Positions 22,988-29,835 of a stretch of 32,251 nt of DNA are shown piece after piece. A program made the translations under genes and the position numbers. Source of the DNA: Actinomadura sp. BRA 177 (lineage in GTDB: Bacteria > Actinomycetota > Actinomycetes > Streptosporangiales > Streptosporangiaceae); NCBI RefSeq assembly GCF_013372625.1, contig NZ_JABXFD010000315.1, positions 1-32,251 of the forward strand. Direction: 5' to 3'. Numbering within the stretch: the stretch's first letter is position 1; each line of letters begins with the position of its first letter. Below the pieces are notes generated by a model. That model was not told the origin of the DNA. It searched no databases and was given only the letters and a program-made list of their open reading frames with translations.

Positions 22988-24114
22988 GACGGCCGGCCCA
23001 CGGGGAACTCGGCCTGGACGCTGAAGCCGCCCTCGCTGCGCGGTTCCGCGCGCAGCGAGCCGCCGAGGGCGGTGACGCGCTCGCGCATGCCGAGCAGCCC
23101 GACGCCGGGCACGGGCGCGGTGCCGGACACGGCCTTGCCGTCGTCGTCGACCCGTACGGCGAGGGTGCCCGGCCGGTAGTCGATCCGGATCGACGCCGTC
23201 TCGGCGGCGGCGTGGCGGGCGGTGTTGGTGAGCGCCTCCTGGACGATCCGGTAGGCGGTCCGGTCCACGGCGGTCGGCACGTCGTGGCGCTGGCCCGCGA
23301 TCGTCAGCGTCGTGTTCAGGCCCGTCCCACGGGCGCGTTCCACCAGGTCCGGGACGTGATCGAGCCCGTGCGGCGGGGCCGGGGCGTCGTCGCGCAGCGT
23401 GTCCAGGGTCGCGCGCAGCTCCCGGTTGGCCTCGCGGGCGGCGTCCCGGATCGCCAGCAGCGCGTCCGGTACGTGCTCGCCGCGCTTGCGGGCCAGGTGG
23501 ACGGCGACTCCCGACTGCACCTTGATGATCGAGATCTGGTGGGTGAGCGAATCGTGCAGTTCGCGCGCGATGTGCAGCCGTTCCTGGGTCGCGCGCAGCC
23601 GGGCGGTCTCCTCGCGGGTGCGCTCGGCCTCGTCCGCCCGCCGCTCGGCCTGCCGCAGCGCCTCCCCCGCGGCACCGGCGGCGATCAGCCAGGCCAGTTC
23701 GAGGACGCCGCGGGCCTGGGTGAACGCGTCGCCGACGGACCCGTCCACCGGTGACGCCATGACCGCGAACGGCAACGCGACCAGCAGCGCCACGCTCACC
23801 GCGACGGTGATGACCCGGTGCCCGGACCGCACGGCGGCGTACACGGCGAACAGGTACGCGACGGCGGGTACGTCGAAACCGATCGCCTGGTACCCCACCG
23901 CGCACAGCCCCGTGACCGCCAGGACGGGAATCGGGGCGCGGCGTCCGGCGGCCAGCGCCAGGCCGCTCGCCACCACCAGCGCGTAGCCGAGCCAGGCGAG
24001 ATCGGTGCCGGGGTGGTCCTCGGCCAGTGCGGTGACGAGCAGCACCGCCGCCACGCAGACCGCGATCACCCGGTCCCGGCTCCTGGCCCAGAGACCGGGC
24101 AGTCCTGTGCTCAT
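22984..24114 (-). CDS. Sensor histidine kinase (HisKA_3/NarL partner type)
   Basis: A 376-residue kinase. Residues about 14-150 contain four to six hydrophobic helices with little extracellular sequence, so it probably senses a membrane or intramembrane signal. A coiled coil (ALRQAERRADEAERTREETA) leads to the dimerisation helix RLHIARELHDSLTHQISII with phospho-His187. The ATPase part has the N-box AYRIVQEALTNTARHA, then VDDDG and GVGLLGMRERV. ATG 24114 lacks a strong ribosome site; GTG 24123 is an alternative. It forms an operon with the response regulator. Confidence 0.9.
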   Translation of the reverse strand: MSTGLPGLWARSRDRVIAVCVAAVLLVTALAEDHPGTDLAWLGYALVVASGLALAAGRRAPIPVLAVTGLCAVGYQAIGFDVPAVAYLFAVYAAVRSGHRVITVAVSVALLVALPFAVMASPVDGSVGDAFTQARGVLELAWLIAAGAAGEALRQAERRADEAERTREETARLRATQERLHIARELHDSLTHQISIIKVQSGVAVHLARKRGEHVPDALLAIRDAAREANRELRATLDTLRDDAPAPPHGLDHVPDLVERARGTGLNTTLTIAGQRHDVPTAVDRTAYRIVQEALTNTARHAAAETASIRIDYRPGTLAVRVDDDGKAVSGTAPVPGVGLLGMRERVTALGGSLRAEPRSEGGFSVQAEFPVGRPS

Positions 24115-24174
24115 ACGCCGCACTGTAGCCAGGTGTTTCCGGATACGGCTCCTTCCCGCAGATGAACCGCCGGC

Positions 24175-24190
24175 TACTGCGGACGCAGTA
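24175..24190. promoter_or_regulatory. 16-bp palindrome in the kinase/MMPL divergent region
   Basis: TACTGCG (24175-24181), GA, CGCAGTA (24184-24190) is a perfect dyad with 7-base arms. It sits 61 bases upstream of the kinase start and 151 bases upstream of the MMPL start in a 227-base gap with no gene. It may be the site for the LuxR-type response regulator or another dimeric regulator. I could not place the promoters with confidence. Confidence 0.4.
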
Positions 24191-24341
24191 CTTTCCCGGC
24201 GCCTGCCGTTCTTGCGGTAACAGTCTGCGCCATCAGCGGTAGCGCGAAATTGCCTGCGCCTGGCGGACGACCGGCCCCGCGTCCGGCAGACAGGATCGGG
24301 CCACATTCCGTCATCGAATCCAATGGCAAGGACTCAAGGAA

Positions 24342-26504
24342 ATGACGAAAACCGAGACTTCCCGGGCGGACGGAGTTATGGCGCGTCTGGCCCGGTTCTG
24401 TTACCGGCGCCGCCGCCTCGTCCTCCTGGCCTGGATCGCGGGCGTGCTCGCGGTGGCGGTCGCCGGCTTCGGGTACGGCGCCCCGTCCGACAACGATTTC
24501 TCCGGCGGAGACTCCGGTTCCGCCAAAGCGCAGGCGTTGATCGAGAAGCACTTCCCCGAACGGCAGGGGGACACGCTCACCCTCGCGATCAAGGCGGAAA
24601 AGGGAATCGACGACCCCGCCGTCCGGCAGAAGGTCGAGAAGACCATCGCCGCTCTCGCCGACTCGCCCGTCACCGGGCCGGTGGTCTCGCCGTACCAGGA
24701 CGAGAACCTGGTGACGAAGGATCGCCGTATCGCCCGGACGACCGTCCCGCTGAGCGACGGGGATGTGGAGAAGTCCGACGTCAAGCCCTTGGTGGACGCG
24801 GTCAAGGACGCCTCCGACGGCAGCGTCACGCTCGGGCTGGGCGGATACATGGCGGAGAAGGCCGAGACGCCCCCGCAGGGCCCGGCCGAAGGCGTGGGCC
24901 TTCTGGCGGCGGCCGTGATCCTGTTCATCGCCTTCGGGTCGCTGGTGGCGATGGGCCTGCCGATCGTGACCGCGCTCCTGGCGATCGCGGGCGGCCTCGC
25001 GCTGACGAAGCTGGTCGGGCACCTGGCCCCCGCACCGGATTTCACGCTGATCTTCGGCGCGATGATCGGGCTCGGGGGCGGCATCGACTACGCGCTGTTC
25101 ATCGTGACGCGCTACAAGGACAACCTCGGGGACGGCGATGGGCCCGAGAGCGCCACGATCGGGGCCGTCAGCACCGCCGGCCGCGCGGTCCTGTTCGCCG
25201 GGACGACCGTCGTGATCGCGTTGCTGGGCCTGCTCGTCATGGGGCAGCGGCTGATGACCGGGGTCGCCGTCGCCACGTCGCTCACGGTGCTGATCACGAT
25301 GATCGCCGCGGTGACGCTGCTGCCCGCGTTCCTCGGCTTCACCGGCCACAGGATCAACTCGCTGCGGCTGCCTCGTCGGGCGTCCCGCCGGAACCGGCCC
25401 GCCGACGCCTCGGCTCAGGCACGCCGTACTCCCGCAGAACGCTGGGCCGGCGTGGTGCAGCGCAGGCCGCTGGTCGCCGCCGCGCTGGCCGGTGCGAGCC
25501 TGCTGCTCCTGGCCGCCCCGATGCTGTCGATGCGGCTGAGCCAGCCCGACGCCAGCGTCCAGCCCCACGACAGGAGCAGCTACGTCTCGCATGAGATCCT
25601 CGCCGAGGGCTTCGGTCCGGGTTACGGAGCGCCCCTGATCTTCGCCGCCGAGGACACCGATCTGCGTCCCGTCGTCGAAGCCGTCCGCGAGACCGAGGGC
25701 ATCGCCTACGCCACGCCGGCGCAGGTCAGCGAGGACGGACGGGCCGCCACCTTCATGGCCTTCCCCACGACGGGATACCAGGACGAGGCGACCGCGGACC
25801 TGGTGCACGAACTCCGCGACGACGTGCTGCCCCGTGCGCCCGGTGGCGAGCACGTCCTCGTCGGCGGACCGAACGCCGGCACCATCGACGCCGCCGAGGC
25901 GATCGGCGCGCGCCTGCCGCTGATGATCGCGGCCGTCATTGCGATGTCCATGGTGCTGCTGATCGTGCTGGTCCGGTCGGTCGTGATCGCCCTGCAGGCC
26001 GCCGTCATGAACCTGCTGTCGATCGGCGCCGCCTACGGCGTGCTGGTCGCGATCGTGCAGTGGGGATGGCTCGGCCCGGCCCTCGGGTTCCCCGCCGCGA
26101 TGCCGGTCACGACCTGGGTCCCGATGATCATGTTCCCGGTGCTGTTCGGGCTGTCGATGGACTACCAGGTGTTCCTGATCTCGCGGGTCCGCGAGGAGTA
26201 CGAGCGGACCGGCGACACCCGCGCGGCCGTCGCCCGCGGGCTGGCGCGCACCGCCAGGGTCATCACCGCCGCGGCCGCCATCATGATCGCCGTCTTCACC
26301 ACCTCCCTGCTCGGCCCCGATGTCGCGGTCAAGCAGGGCGGTCTCGGGATGGCCGTCGCCGTGCTCATCGACGCCACCATCGTCCGGATGATCCTCGTCC
26401 CGGCGGTGATGGAACTGTGCGGCAAGGCGAACTGGTGGCTCCCCGGCCGTCCGTCCCCGACGGCGGCCCCGCCCGTACGAACAGGCCAGAAGGCCGGCGT
26501 CTGA
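24342..26504 (+). CDS. MMPL-family (RND superfamily) transporter
   Basis: A 720-residue MmpL-type membrane transporter. Helix 1 follows RFCYRRRRLVLLAWIAG. The first periplasmic loop runs about 45-170. A five-helix block follows (GVGLLAAAVILFIAFGSLVA onward) with the family signature GLGGGIDYALFIVTRYKD, and the arrangement repeats in the second half, with LFGLSMDYQVFLISRVREEY as the matching signature. The Asp-Tyr pairs (IDYAL, MDYQV) are the proton-relay positions of the family. Such proteins export lipids or lipophilic compounds to the outer envelope. ATG 24342 follows AAGGA. It is divergent from the two-component system, a plausible regulator. Confidence 0.92.
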   Translation: MTKTETSRADGVMARLARFCYRRRRLVLLAWIAGVLAVAVAGFGYGAPSDNDFSGGDSGSAKAQALIEKHFPERQGDTLTLAIKAEKGIDDPAVRQKVEKTIAALADSPVTGPVVSPYQDENLVTKDRRIARTTVPLSDGDVEKSDVKPLVDAVKDASDGSVTLGLGGYMAEKAETPPQGPAEGVGLLAAAVILFIAFGSLVAMGLPIVTALLAIAGGLALTKLVGHLAPAPDFTLIFGAMIGLGGGIDYALFIVTRYKDNLGDGDGPESATIGAVSTAGRAVLFAGTTVVIALLGLLVMGQRLMTGVAVATSLTVLITMIAAVTLLPAFLGFTGHRINSLRLPRRASRRNRPADASAQARRTPAERWAGVVQRRPLVAAALAGASLLLLAAPMLSMRLSQPDASVQPHDRSSYVSHEILAEGFGPGYGAPLIFAAEDTDLRPVVEAVRETEGIAYATPAQVSEDGRAATFMAFPTTGYQDEATADLVHELRDDVLPRAPGGEHVLVGGPNAGTIDAAEAIGARLPLMIAAVIAMSMVLLIVLVRSVVIALQAAVMNLLSIGAAYGVLVAIVQWGWLGPALGFPAAMPVTTWVPMIMFPVLFGLSMDYQVFLISRVREEYERTGDTRAAVARGLARTARVITAAAAIMIAVFTTSLLGPDVAVKQGGLGMAVAVLIDATIVRMILVPAVMELCGKANWWLPGRPSPTAAPPVRTGQKAGV

Positions 26505-26510
26505 ACGGCC

Positions 26511-26543
26511 GAAGTGCGGGGAGCCACGGGTTCCCCGCACTTC
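26511..26543. terminator. Strong bidirectional terminator hairpin
   Basis: GAAGTGCGGGGA (26511-26522) and TCCCCGCACTTC (26532-26543) form a perfect 12-bp stem with a 9-base loop, between the convergent MMPL and AhpD-like genes. There is no T-run, as is common in actinomycetes. Confidence 0.75.
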
Positions 26544-26559
26544 CGCGTCACCGGCCGGG

Positions 26560-27033
26560 TCAGCCGAACATGCCGGGCTGGTAGTCGCCGGCGGGCTGCT
26601 GGGTGATGACGTTCCCGCGGTTGAAGGCGTTGATGATCGCGATCACGGCGACCAGCGCGGCGAGCTGCTCGTCGTCGTAGTGCTTGGCGGCGTTCGCCCA
26701 CACCTCGTCCGGGACGCCGCCGGCCGCGTCCGCGAGGCGGGTGCCCTGCTCCGCCAGCTCCAGGGCGGCGCGCTCGGCCTCGGTGAACACCGTCGCCTCC
26801 CGCCAGGCCGCCACCAGGTTGAGGCGGGTCGCGGTCTCCCCGGCGTGCGCGGCCTCCTTGGTGTGCATGTCGACGCAGAAGCCGCAGCCGTTGATCTGGC
26901 TGGCGCGGAGCCGCACCAGCTCCTGCGTCGCGAGCGGCAGCGTCGAATCCGGGATCGCATGGCCGGCCGCGACGAGGTGCTTCATCACCTTGGCCATCAC
27001 CGGGCTCTCGAAGAGGTTCAGACGCGCTTCCAT
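26560..27033 (-). CDS. Carboxymuconolactone decarboxylase / AhpD-like peroxidase
   Basis: A 157-residue all-helical AhpD-fold protein. The active-site motif is ELVRLRASQINGCGFCVDMH, with Cys50, Cys53 and His57, the CxxC-x3-H catalytic set of AhpD-like alkylhydroperoxidases. It would reduce peroxides or act in thiol-disulfide chemistry. ATG 27033 follows GAGGAG. The gene is read from a perfect ECF41-type promoter (27099-27073) and is divergent from an epimerase with the same promoter type. Carboxymuconolactone decarboxylases, oxidoreductases and epimerases are the known companions of ECF41 sigma factors. Confidence 0.92.
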   Translation of the reverse strand: MEARLNLFESPVMAKVMKHLVAAGHAIPDSTLPLATQELVRLRASQINGCGFCVDMHTKEAAHAGETATRLNLVAAWREATVFTEAERAALELAEQGTRLADAAGGVPDEVWANAAKHYDDEQLAALVAVIAIINAFNRGNVITQQPAGDYQPGMFG

Positions 27034-27072
27034 GGTGCTCTCCTCGTCCTTGTTGACGGTTACACCACTCAT

Positions 27073-27099
27073 GACGGGACGGCGCTCCGGTCTGTGACA
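27073..27099 (-). promoter_or_regulatory. ECF41-type promoter of the AhpD-like gene
   Basis: On the minus strand TGTCACA (27099-27093), 16 bases, CGTC (27076-27073): an exact match to the known ECF41 promoter consensus TGTCACA-N16-CGTC. The gene starts 39 bases past the -10, which leaves room for a leader with the GAGGAG site. Confidence 0.8.
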
Positions 27100-27134
27100 C
27101 CCCCGGAATGTGACCTGCACCATGCCGCCGCCCA

Positions 27135-27161
27135 TGTCACAGACCGCCGCTCCGTTTCGTC
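27135..27161 (+). promoter_or_regulatory. ECF41-type promoter of the epimerase gene
   Basis: TGTCACA (27135-27141), 16 bases, CGTC (27158-27161), again an exact ECF41 consensus. The two -35 elements are part of a 12-bp inverted repeat (CGGTCTGTGACA at 27088-27099, TGTCACAGACCG at 27135-27146), so both promoters also share the bases just after the -35. The epimerase ATG is 41 bases downstream. Confidence 0.8.
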
Positions 27162-27202
27162 CCTGCCTGTAGAGGCACGCACTGACAAGGAGGGCGATCG
27201 TC

Positions 27203-28135
27203 ATGCGAGTGTTCGTGGCAGGTGGGAGCGGTGTTCTGGGCCGCCGGTTGGTGCCGCAACTGCTGGGGCGCGGCCACCAGGTGACGGCCACGGCGACCAG
27301 CGCGGCAAAGCTGGCCATGCTGGAGGACATGGGCGCGGACGGCATCGTGATGGACGGGCTCGACGCGGCATCGGTCGACGAGGCCGTCATGGCCGCCCAG
27401 CCGGACGTGATCGTCCACCAGATGACCGCGATCTCCGTGGCGCACGCGGGCAAGGCCGACCTGAAGCACATGGACCGGTGGTTCGCCGGCACCAACCGGC
27501 TCCGCACCGAGGGGACGGACCACCTGCTGGCCGCCGCCGCGGCGCACGGCGTCCCCCATTTCGTCGCGCAGAGCTACGGCGCCTGGAACGGGATCCGGCG
27601 GGACGGCTGGGTGAAGACCGAGCAGGACCCGGTGGACGCGATGACGGGCACCCCTGCGGAACCGGGGATGAAGGCGGTGCGGCACCTGGAGGACGCAGTG
27701 GTCAAGGCGGGCGGCGCGGTCCTGCGCTACGGCTGGTTCTACGGGCCGGGCACCATGGACGACCTGGTCGAGCCCATTCGCAAGCGGCAGTTCCCGGTCG
27801 TCGGAGGCGGCGCCGGATACTGCTCTTGGGTGCACCTGGACGACGCGGCGTCCGCCACCGTCCTGGCCGTCGAGCACAAGGCGCGCGGCGTGTTCAACAT
27901 CGTCGACGACGAACCGGCTCCGGCCGCCGAATGGCAGCCCTACCTGGCGGAATGCGCTGGAGCGAAGCGTCCGATGCGGGTTCCCGCCTGGCTGGCCCGG
28001 CCGCTCGCCGGAGACGTGGCGGTGATGATGATGACCGAGGGCCGCGGCTTCTCCAACGCCAAAGCGAAGCACGAACTCGGCTGGGAACCGCACCACCCAT
28101 CGTGGCGCCAGGGCTTCAAGACAGAACTGGCGTAA
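27203..28135 (+). CDS. NAD(P)-dependent epimerase/dehydratase (extended SDR)
   Basis: A 310-residue extended short-chain dehydrogenase. The Rossmann nucleotide loop is VFVAGGSGVLGRRLV. Adjacent motifs are PDVIVHQMTAIS, HFVAQSYGAW (catalytic-region strand) and AVLRYGWFYGPGT. The usual catalytic YxxxK is not clear after SYGAW, as in many atypical family members. ATG 27203 follows AAGGAGG. It is transcribed from an ECF41-type promoter, divergent from the AhpD-like gene, so it belongs to the ECF41 companion set. The substrate is unknown. It converges on the HxlR gene with a single base between stops. Confidence 0.9.
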   Translation: MRVFVAGGSGVLGRRLVPQLLGRGHQVTATATSAAKLAMLEDMGADGIVMDGLDAASVDEAVMAAQPDVIVHQMTAISVAHAGKADLKHMDRWFAGTNRLRTEGTDHLLAAAAAHGVPHFVAQSYGAWNGIRRDGWVKTEQDPVDAMTGTPAEPGMKAVRHLEDAVVKAGGAVLRYGWFYGPGTMDDLVEPIRKRQFPVVGGGAGYCSWVHLDDAASATVLAVEHKARGVFNIVDDEPAPAAEWQPYLAECAGAKRPMRVPAWLARPLAGDVAVMMMTEGRGFSNAKAKHELGWEPHHPSWRQGFKTELA

Positions 28136-28136
28136 C

Positions 28137-28526
28137 TCACTGCCCGGGGCGGCCGGCGTCGTCGTAGTGGCGCCTGGCCTGCTCGACGTGCTCCAGGTTG
28201 CCGTCGGCCCACTCGGCGAGATGGGCGAAAAGGGGACCGAGGCTGCGGCCGAGGTCGCTGATCTCGTACTCGACGCGCGGCGGCACCTCGGGATGGTAGG
28301 TGCGGACGACGAGGCCGTCGCGCTCCAACTGGCGCAGGCGCTGGGTGAGCACCTTGGGAGTGATGCCCGTGATGCGCCGCTCCAGCTCGACGAACCGGTG
28401 CCGGCCGAACGTGTGGAGCGACCAGAGGATGGGCGTCGTCCACCGGCTGAACACGATGTCGACAACCGGGGAGACCGGGCAGGCCAGCCCGGGATCGGGC
28501 AGGGCATCAGTCACCGATCGACCCAT
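28137..28526 (-). CDS. HxlR-family transcriptional regulator
   Basis: A 129-residue winged-helix regulator. CPVSPVVDIVFSRWTTPILW and SLHTFGRHRFVELERRITGI open the domain. TPKVLTQRLRQLERDGLVVR is the recognition region, followed by the wing PPRVEYEISDLGRSL. Cys18 sits at the family's conserved N-terminal Cys position, which in several HxlR proteins senses electrophiles or oxidants. ATG 28526 (GAGGGG, 7-base spacing) is preferred over GTG 28532. It is divergent from the NmrA-like reductase, which it probably regulates. Confidence 0.92.
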   Translation of the reverse strand: MGRSVTDALPDPGLACPVSPVVDIVFSRWTTPILWSLHTFGRHRFVELERRITGITPKVLTQRLRQLERDGLVVRTYHPEVPPRVEYEISDLGRSLGPLFAHLAEWADGNLEHVEQARRHYDDAGRPGQ

Positions 28527-28558
28527 GGTCACACCCCTCTGAGGTAGTCACTTTCTTC

Positions 28559-28572
28559 TAGGTACCTACTAT
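28559..28572. promoter_or_regulatory. HxlR operator candidate and -10 of the NmrA-like gene
   Basis: The perfect palindrome TAGGTACCTA (28559-28568) overlaps TACTAT (28567-28572), a good -10 for the rightward gene. A related GGTAGT (28542-28547) lies 17 bases to the left. The site lies between the HxlR gene and its divergent neighbour. The -35 is weak, which suits regulated expression. Confidence 0.45.
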
Positions 28573-28632
28573 ACGGAGGCTGTTAGCGTCCCCGTCATCG
28601 CAAGGAACACGAGAGAACACGGGGAATTGATC

Positions 28633-29472
28633 ATGTACGTGGTGACGGGTGCGACCGGAAATGTCGGACGTCCGCTGGTGCAGGCCCTGGCGGACGCCGG
28701 GGAGCGGGTGACGGCGGTGTCGAGGAGCAAGGCCCACCTGCCGGAGGGAACCGACCATATGCGGGCGGATCTGACCGAACCGGAGACCTTGCGGCCTGCT
28801 CTCGACGGCGCCGAGGCCCTGTTCCTGCACGACGGCGGCGCCGGCGGCCACGGGTTCGACCCGAGGGCCGTCCTGGACGTGGCCGAGGCCGCCGGTGTCC
28901 GGCGCGTGGTGCTGCTCTCCTCGCAGGGGGTGGTGACCAGGCCGGAGTCGCCCTCGCATGGCGGCGTCATGCGCGCGATCGAGGACGCGGTGCGGGAGTC
29001 GGGCCTGGCCTGGACGATCCTGCGTCCCGGCGGCTTCGCGTCCAACGCCTACGCCTGGGCCGAGTCGGTCCGCGCCGAGCGGACCGTCGCCGCGCCGTTC
29101 GGTGACGTCGCGATACCGGTGGTCGATCCGGCGGACATCGCGGAGGTCGCGGCCATGGCCCTCCGCAAGGACGAGCACGCGGGCCAGGTCTACGAGTTGA
29201 CCGGGCCGGCGGCCGTAACGCCCCGCCGGCAGGCCGAGGCGATCGGCGCGGCCCTCGGCGAGCCGGTGCGTTTCCTGGAACTGACCCGCGCCGATGCACA
29301 CGCACGGATGACCACGTTCATGCCGGAGCCGGTCGTGGAGACGACATTGGCGGTCCTGGGCGAGCCCAACGCCGCCGAACTACGCCTCAGCCCGGACGTC
29401 GAACGGGTACTCGGCCGCGCACCCCGCCCCTTCACCGAATGGGTCCGCCGCAACGTCGAAGCCTTCCGATAG
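28633..29472 (+). CDS. NmrA-like NAD(P)H-binding reductase (atypical SDR)
   Basis: A 279-residue atypical SDR. The N-terminus MYVVTGATGNVGRPLVQALA carries the GxTGxxG dinucleotide motif (6-12). It continues with VVLLSSQGV and LAWTILRPGGFASNAYAWA, typical of the NmrA/YtfG-type quinone-reductase or redox-sensor group. IPVVDPADIAEVAA and YELTGPAAVTPRRQAEAI follow in the substrate part. ATG 28633 follows GGGGAA. It is divergent from an HxlR regulator, a common pairing for electrophile or quinone response. No YxxxK catalytic pair is evident, in keeping with the NmrA group. Confidence 0.9.
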   Translation: MYVVTGATGNVGRPLVQALADAGERVTAVSRSKAHLPEGTDHMRADLTEPETLRPALDGAEALFLHDGGAGGHGFDPRAVLDVAEAAGVRRVVLLSSQGVVTRPESPSHGGVMRAIEDAVRESGLAWTILRPGGFASNAYAWAESVRAERTVAAPFGDVAIPVVDPADIAEVAAMALRKDEHAGQVYELTGPAAVTPRRQAEAIGAALGEPVRFLELTRADAHARMTTFMPEPVVETTLAVLGEPNAAELRLSPDVERVLGRAPRPFTEWVRRNVEAFR

Positions 29473-29518
29473 GACTACTCGACTCGCCACCGCACGGCTT
29501 TCCTCGTCCGGCCCGGCC

Positions 29519-29548
29519 CGGCTTGAGCGGCGGACGCCGTTCAAGCCG
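29519..29548. terminator. Bidirectional terminator hairpin
   Basis: CGGCTTGAGCGGCG (29519-29532) pairs with CGCCGTTCAAGCCG (29535-29548): 14 pairs, one of them G-U, around a 2-base centre. It lies between the convergent NmrA-like and small membrane-protein genes. Confidence 0.7.
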
Positions 29549-29560
29549 AACCGGGACCGG

Positions 29561-29821
29561 TCAGGCGGAGCGGCGGTTAGAGGCGGCGCGGGCGCCCAGC
29601 CAGGCGGCGTAGACGGCGGTGCCGATGAGACCGGCCTTGCGGGTCTTGTCGACGGCCACGGCCACACCCAGCGCCAGCTCGGTCGCGCCATTCCGCTTGA
29701 TCAACGCCTGGGTGTCCTGGGGGAACGCGAGCTGGGAGATCGGCTCGAACACTTTAGGCGCGGCGAAATGGGCGACGCCGGTAGCGGCGAGCACGATGCC
29801 GGCGGTGCGGAGAAGTGCCAT
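29561..29821 (-). CDS. Small membrane protein downstream of monooxygenase
   Basis: An 86-residue protein with two or three short hydrophobic segments: LLRTAGIVLAATGVAHFAAP at the N-terminus, ELALGVAVAV in the middle and GLIGTAVYAAWLGARAA at the C-terminus. FEPISQLAFP and IKRNGATELALG look like conserved loop sequences of DoxX-like or related uncharacterised small membrane proteins; the family call is tentative. ATG 29821 has AAGGA 9 bases upstream, just after the monooxygenase stop (14-base gap), so the two genes form an operon. Confidence 0.75.
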   Translation of the reverse strand: MALLRTAGIVLAATGVAHFAAPKVFEPISQLAFPQDTQALIKRNGATELALGVAVAVDKTRKAGLIGTAVYAAWLGARAASNRRSA

Positions 29822-29835
29822 GAGGGGTTTTCCTT

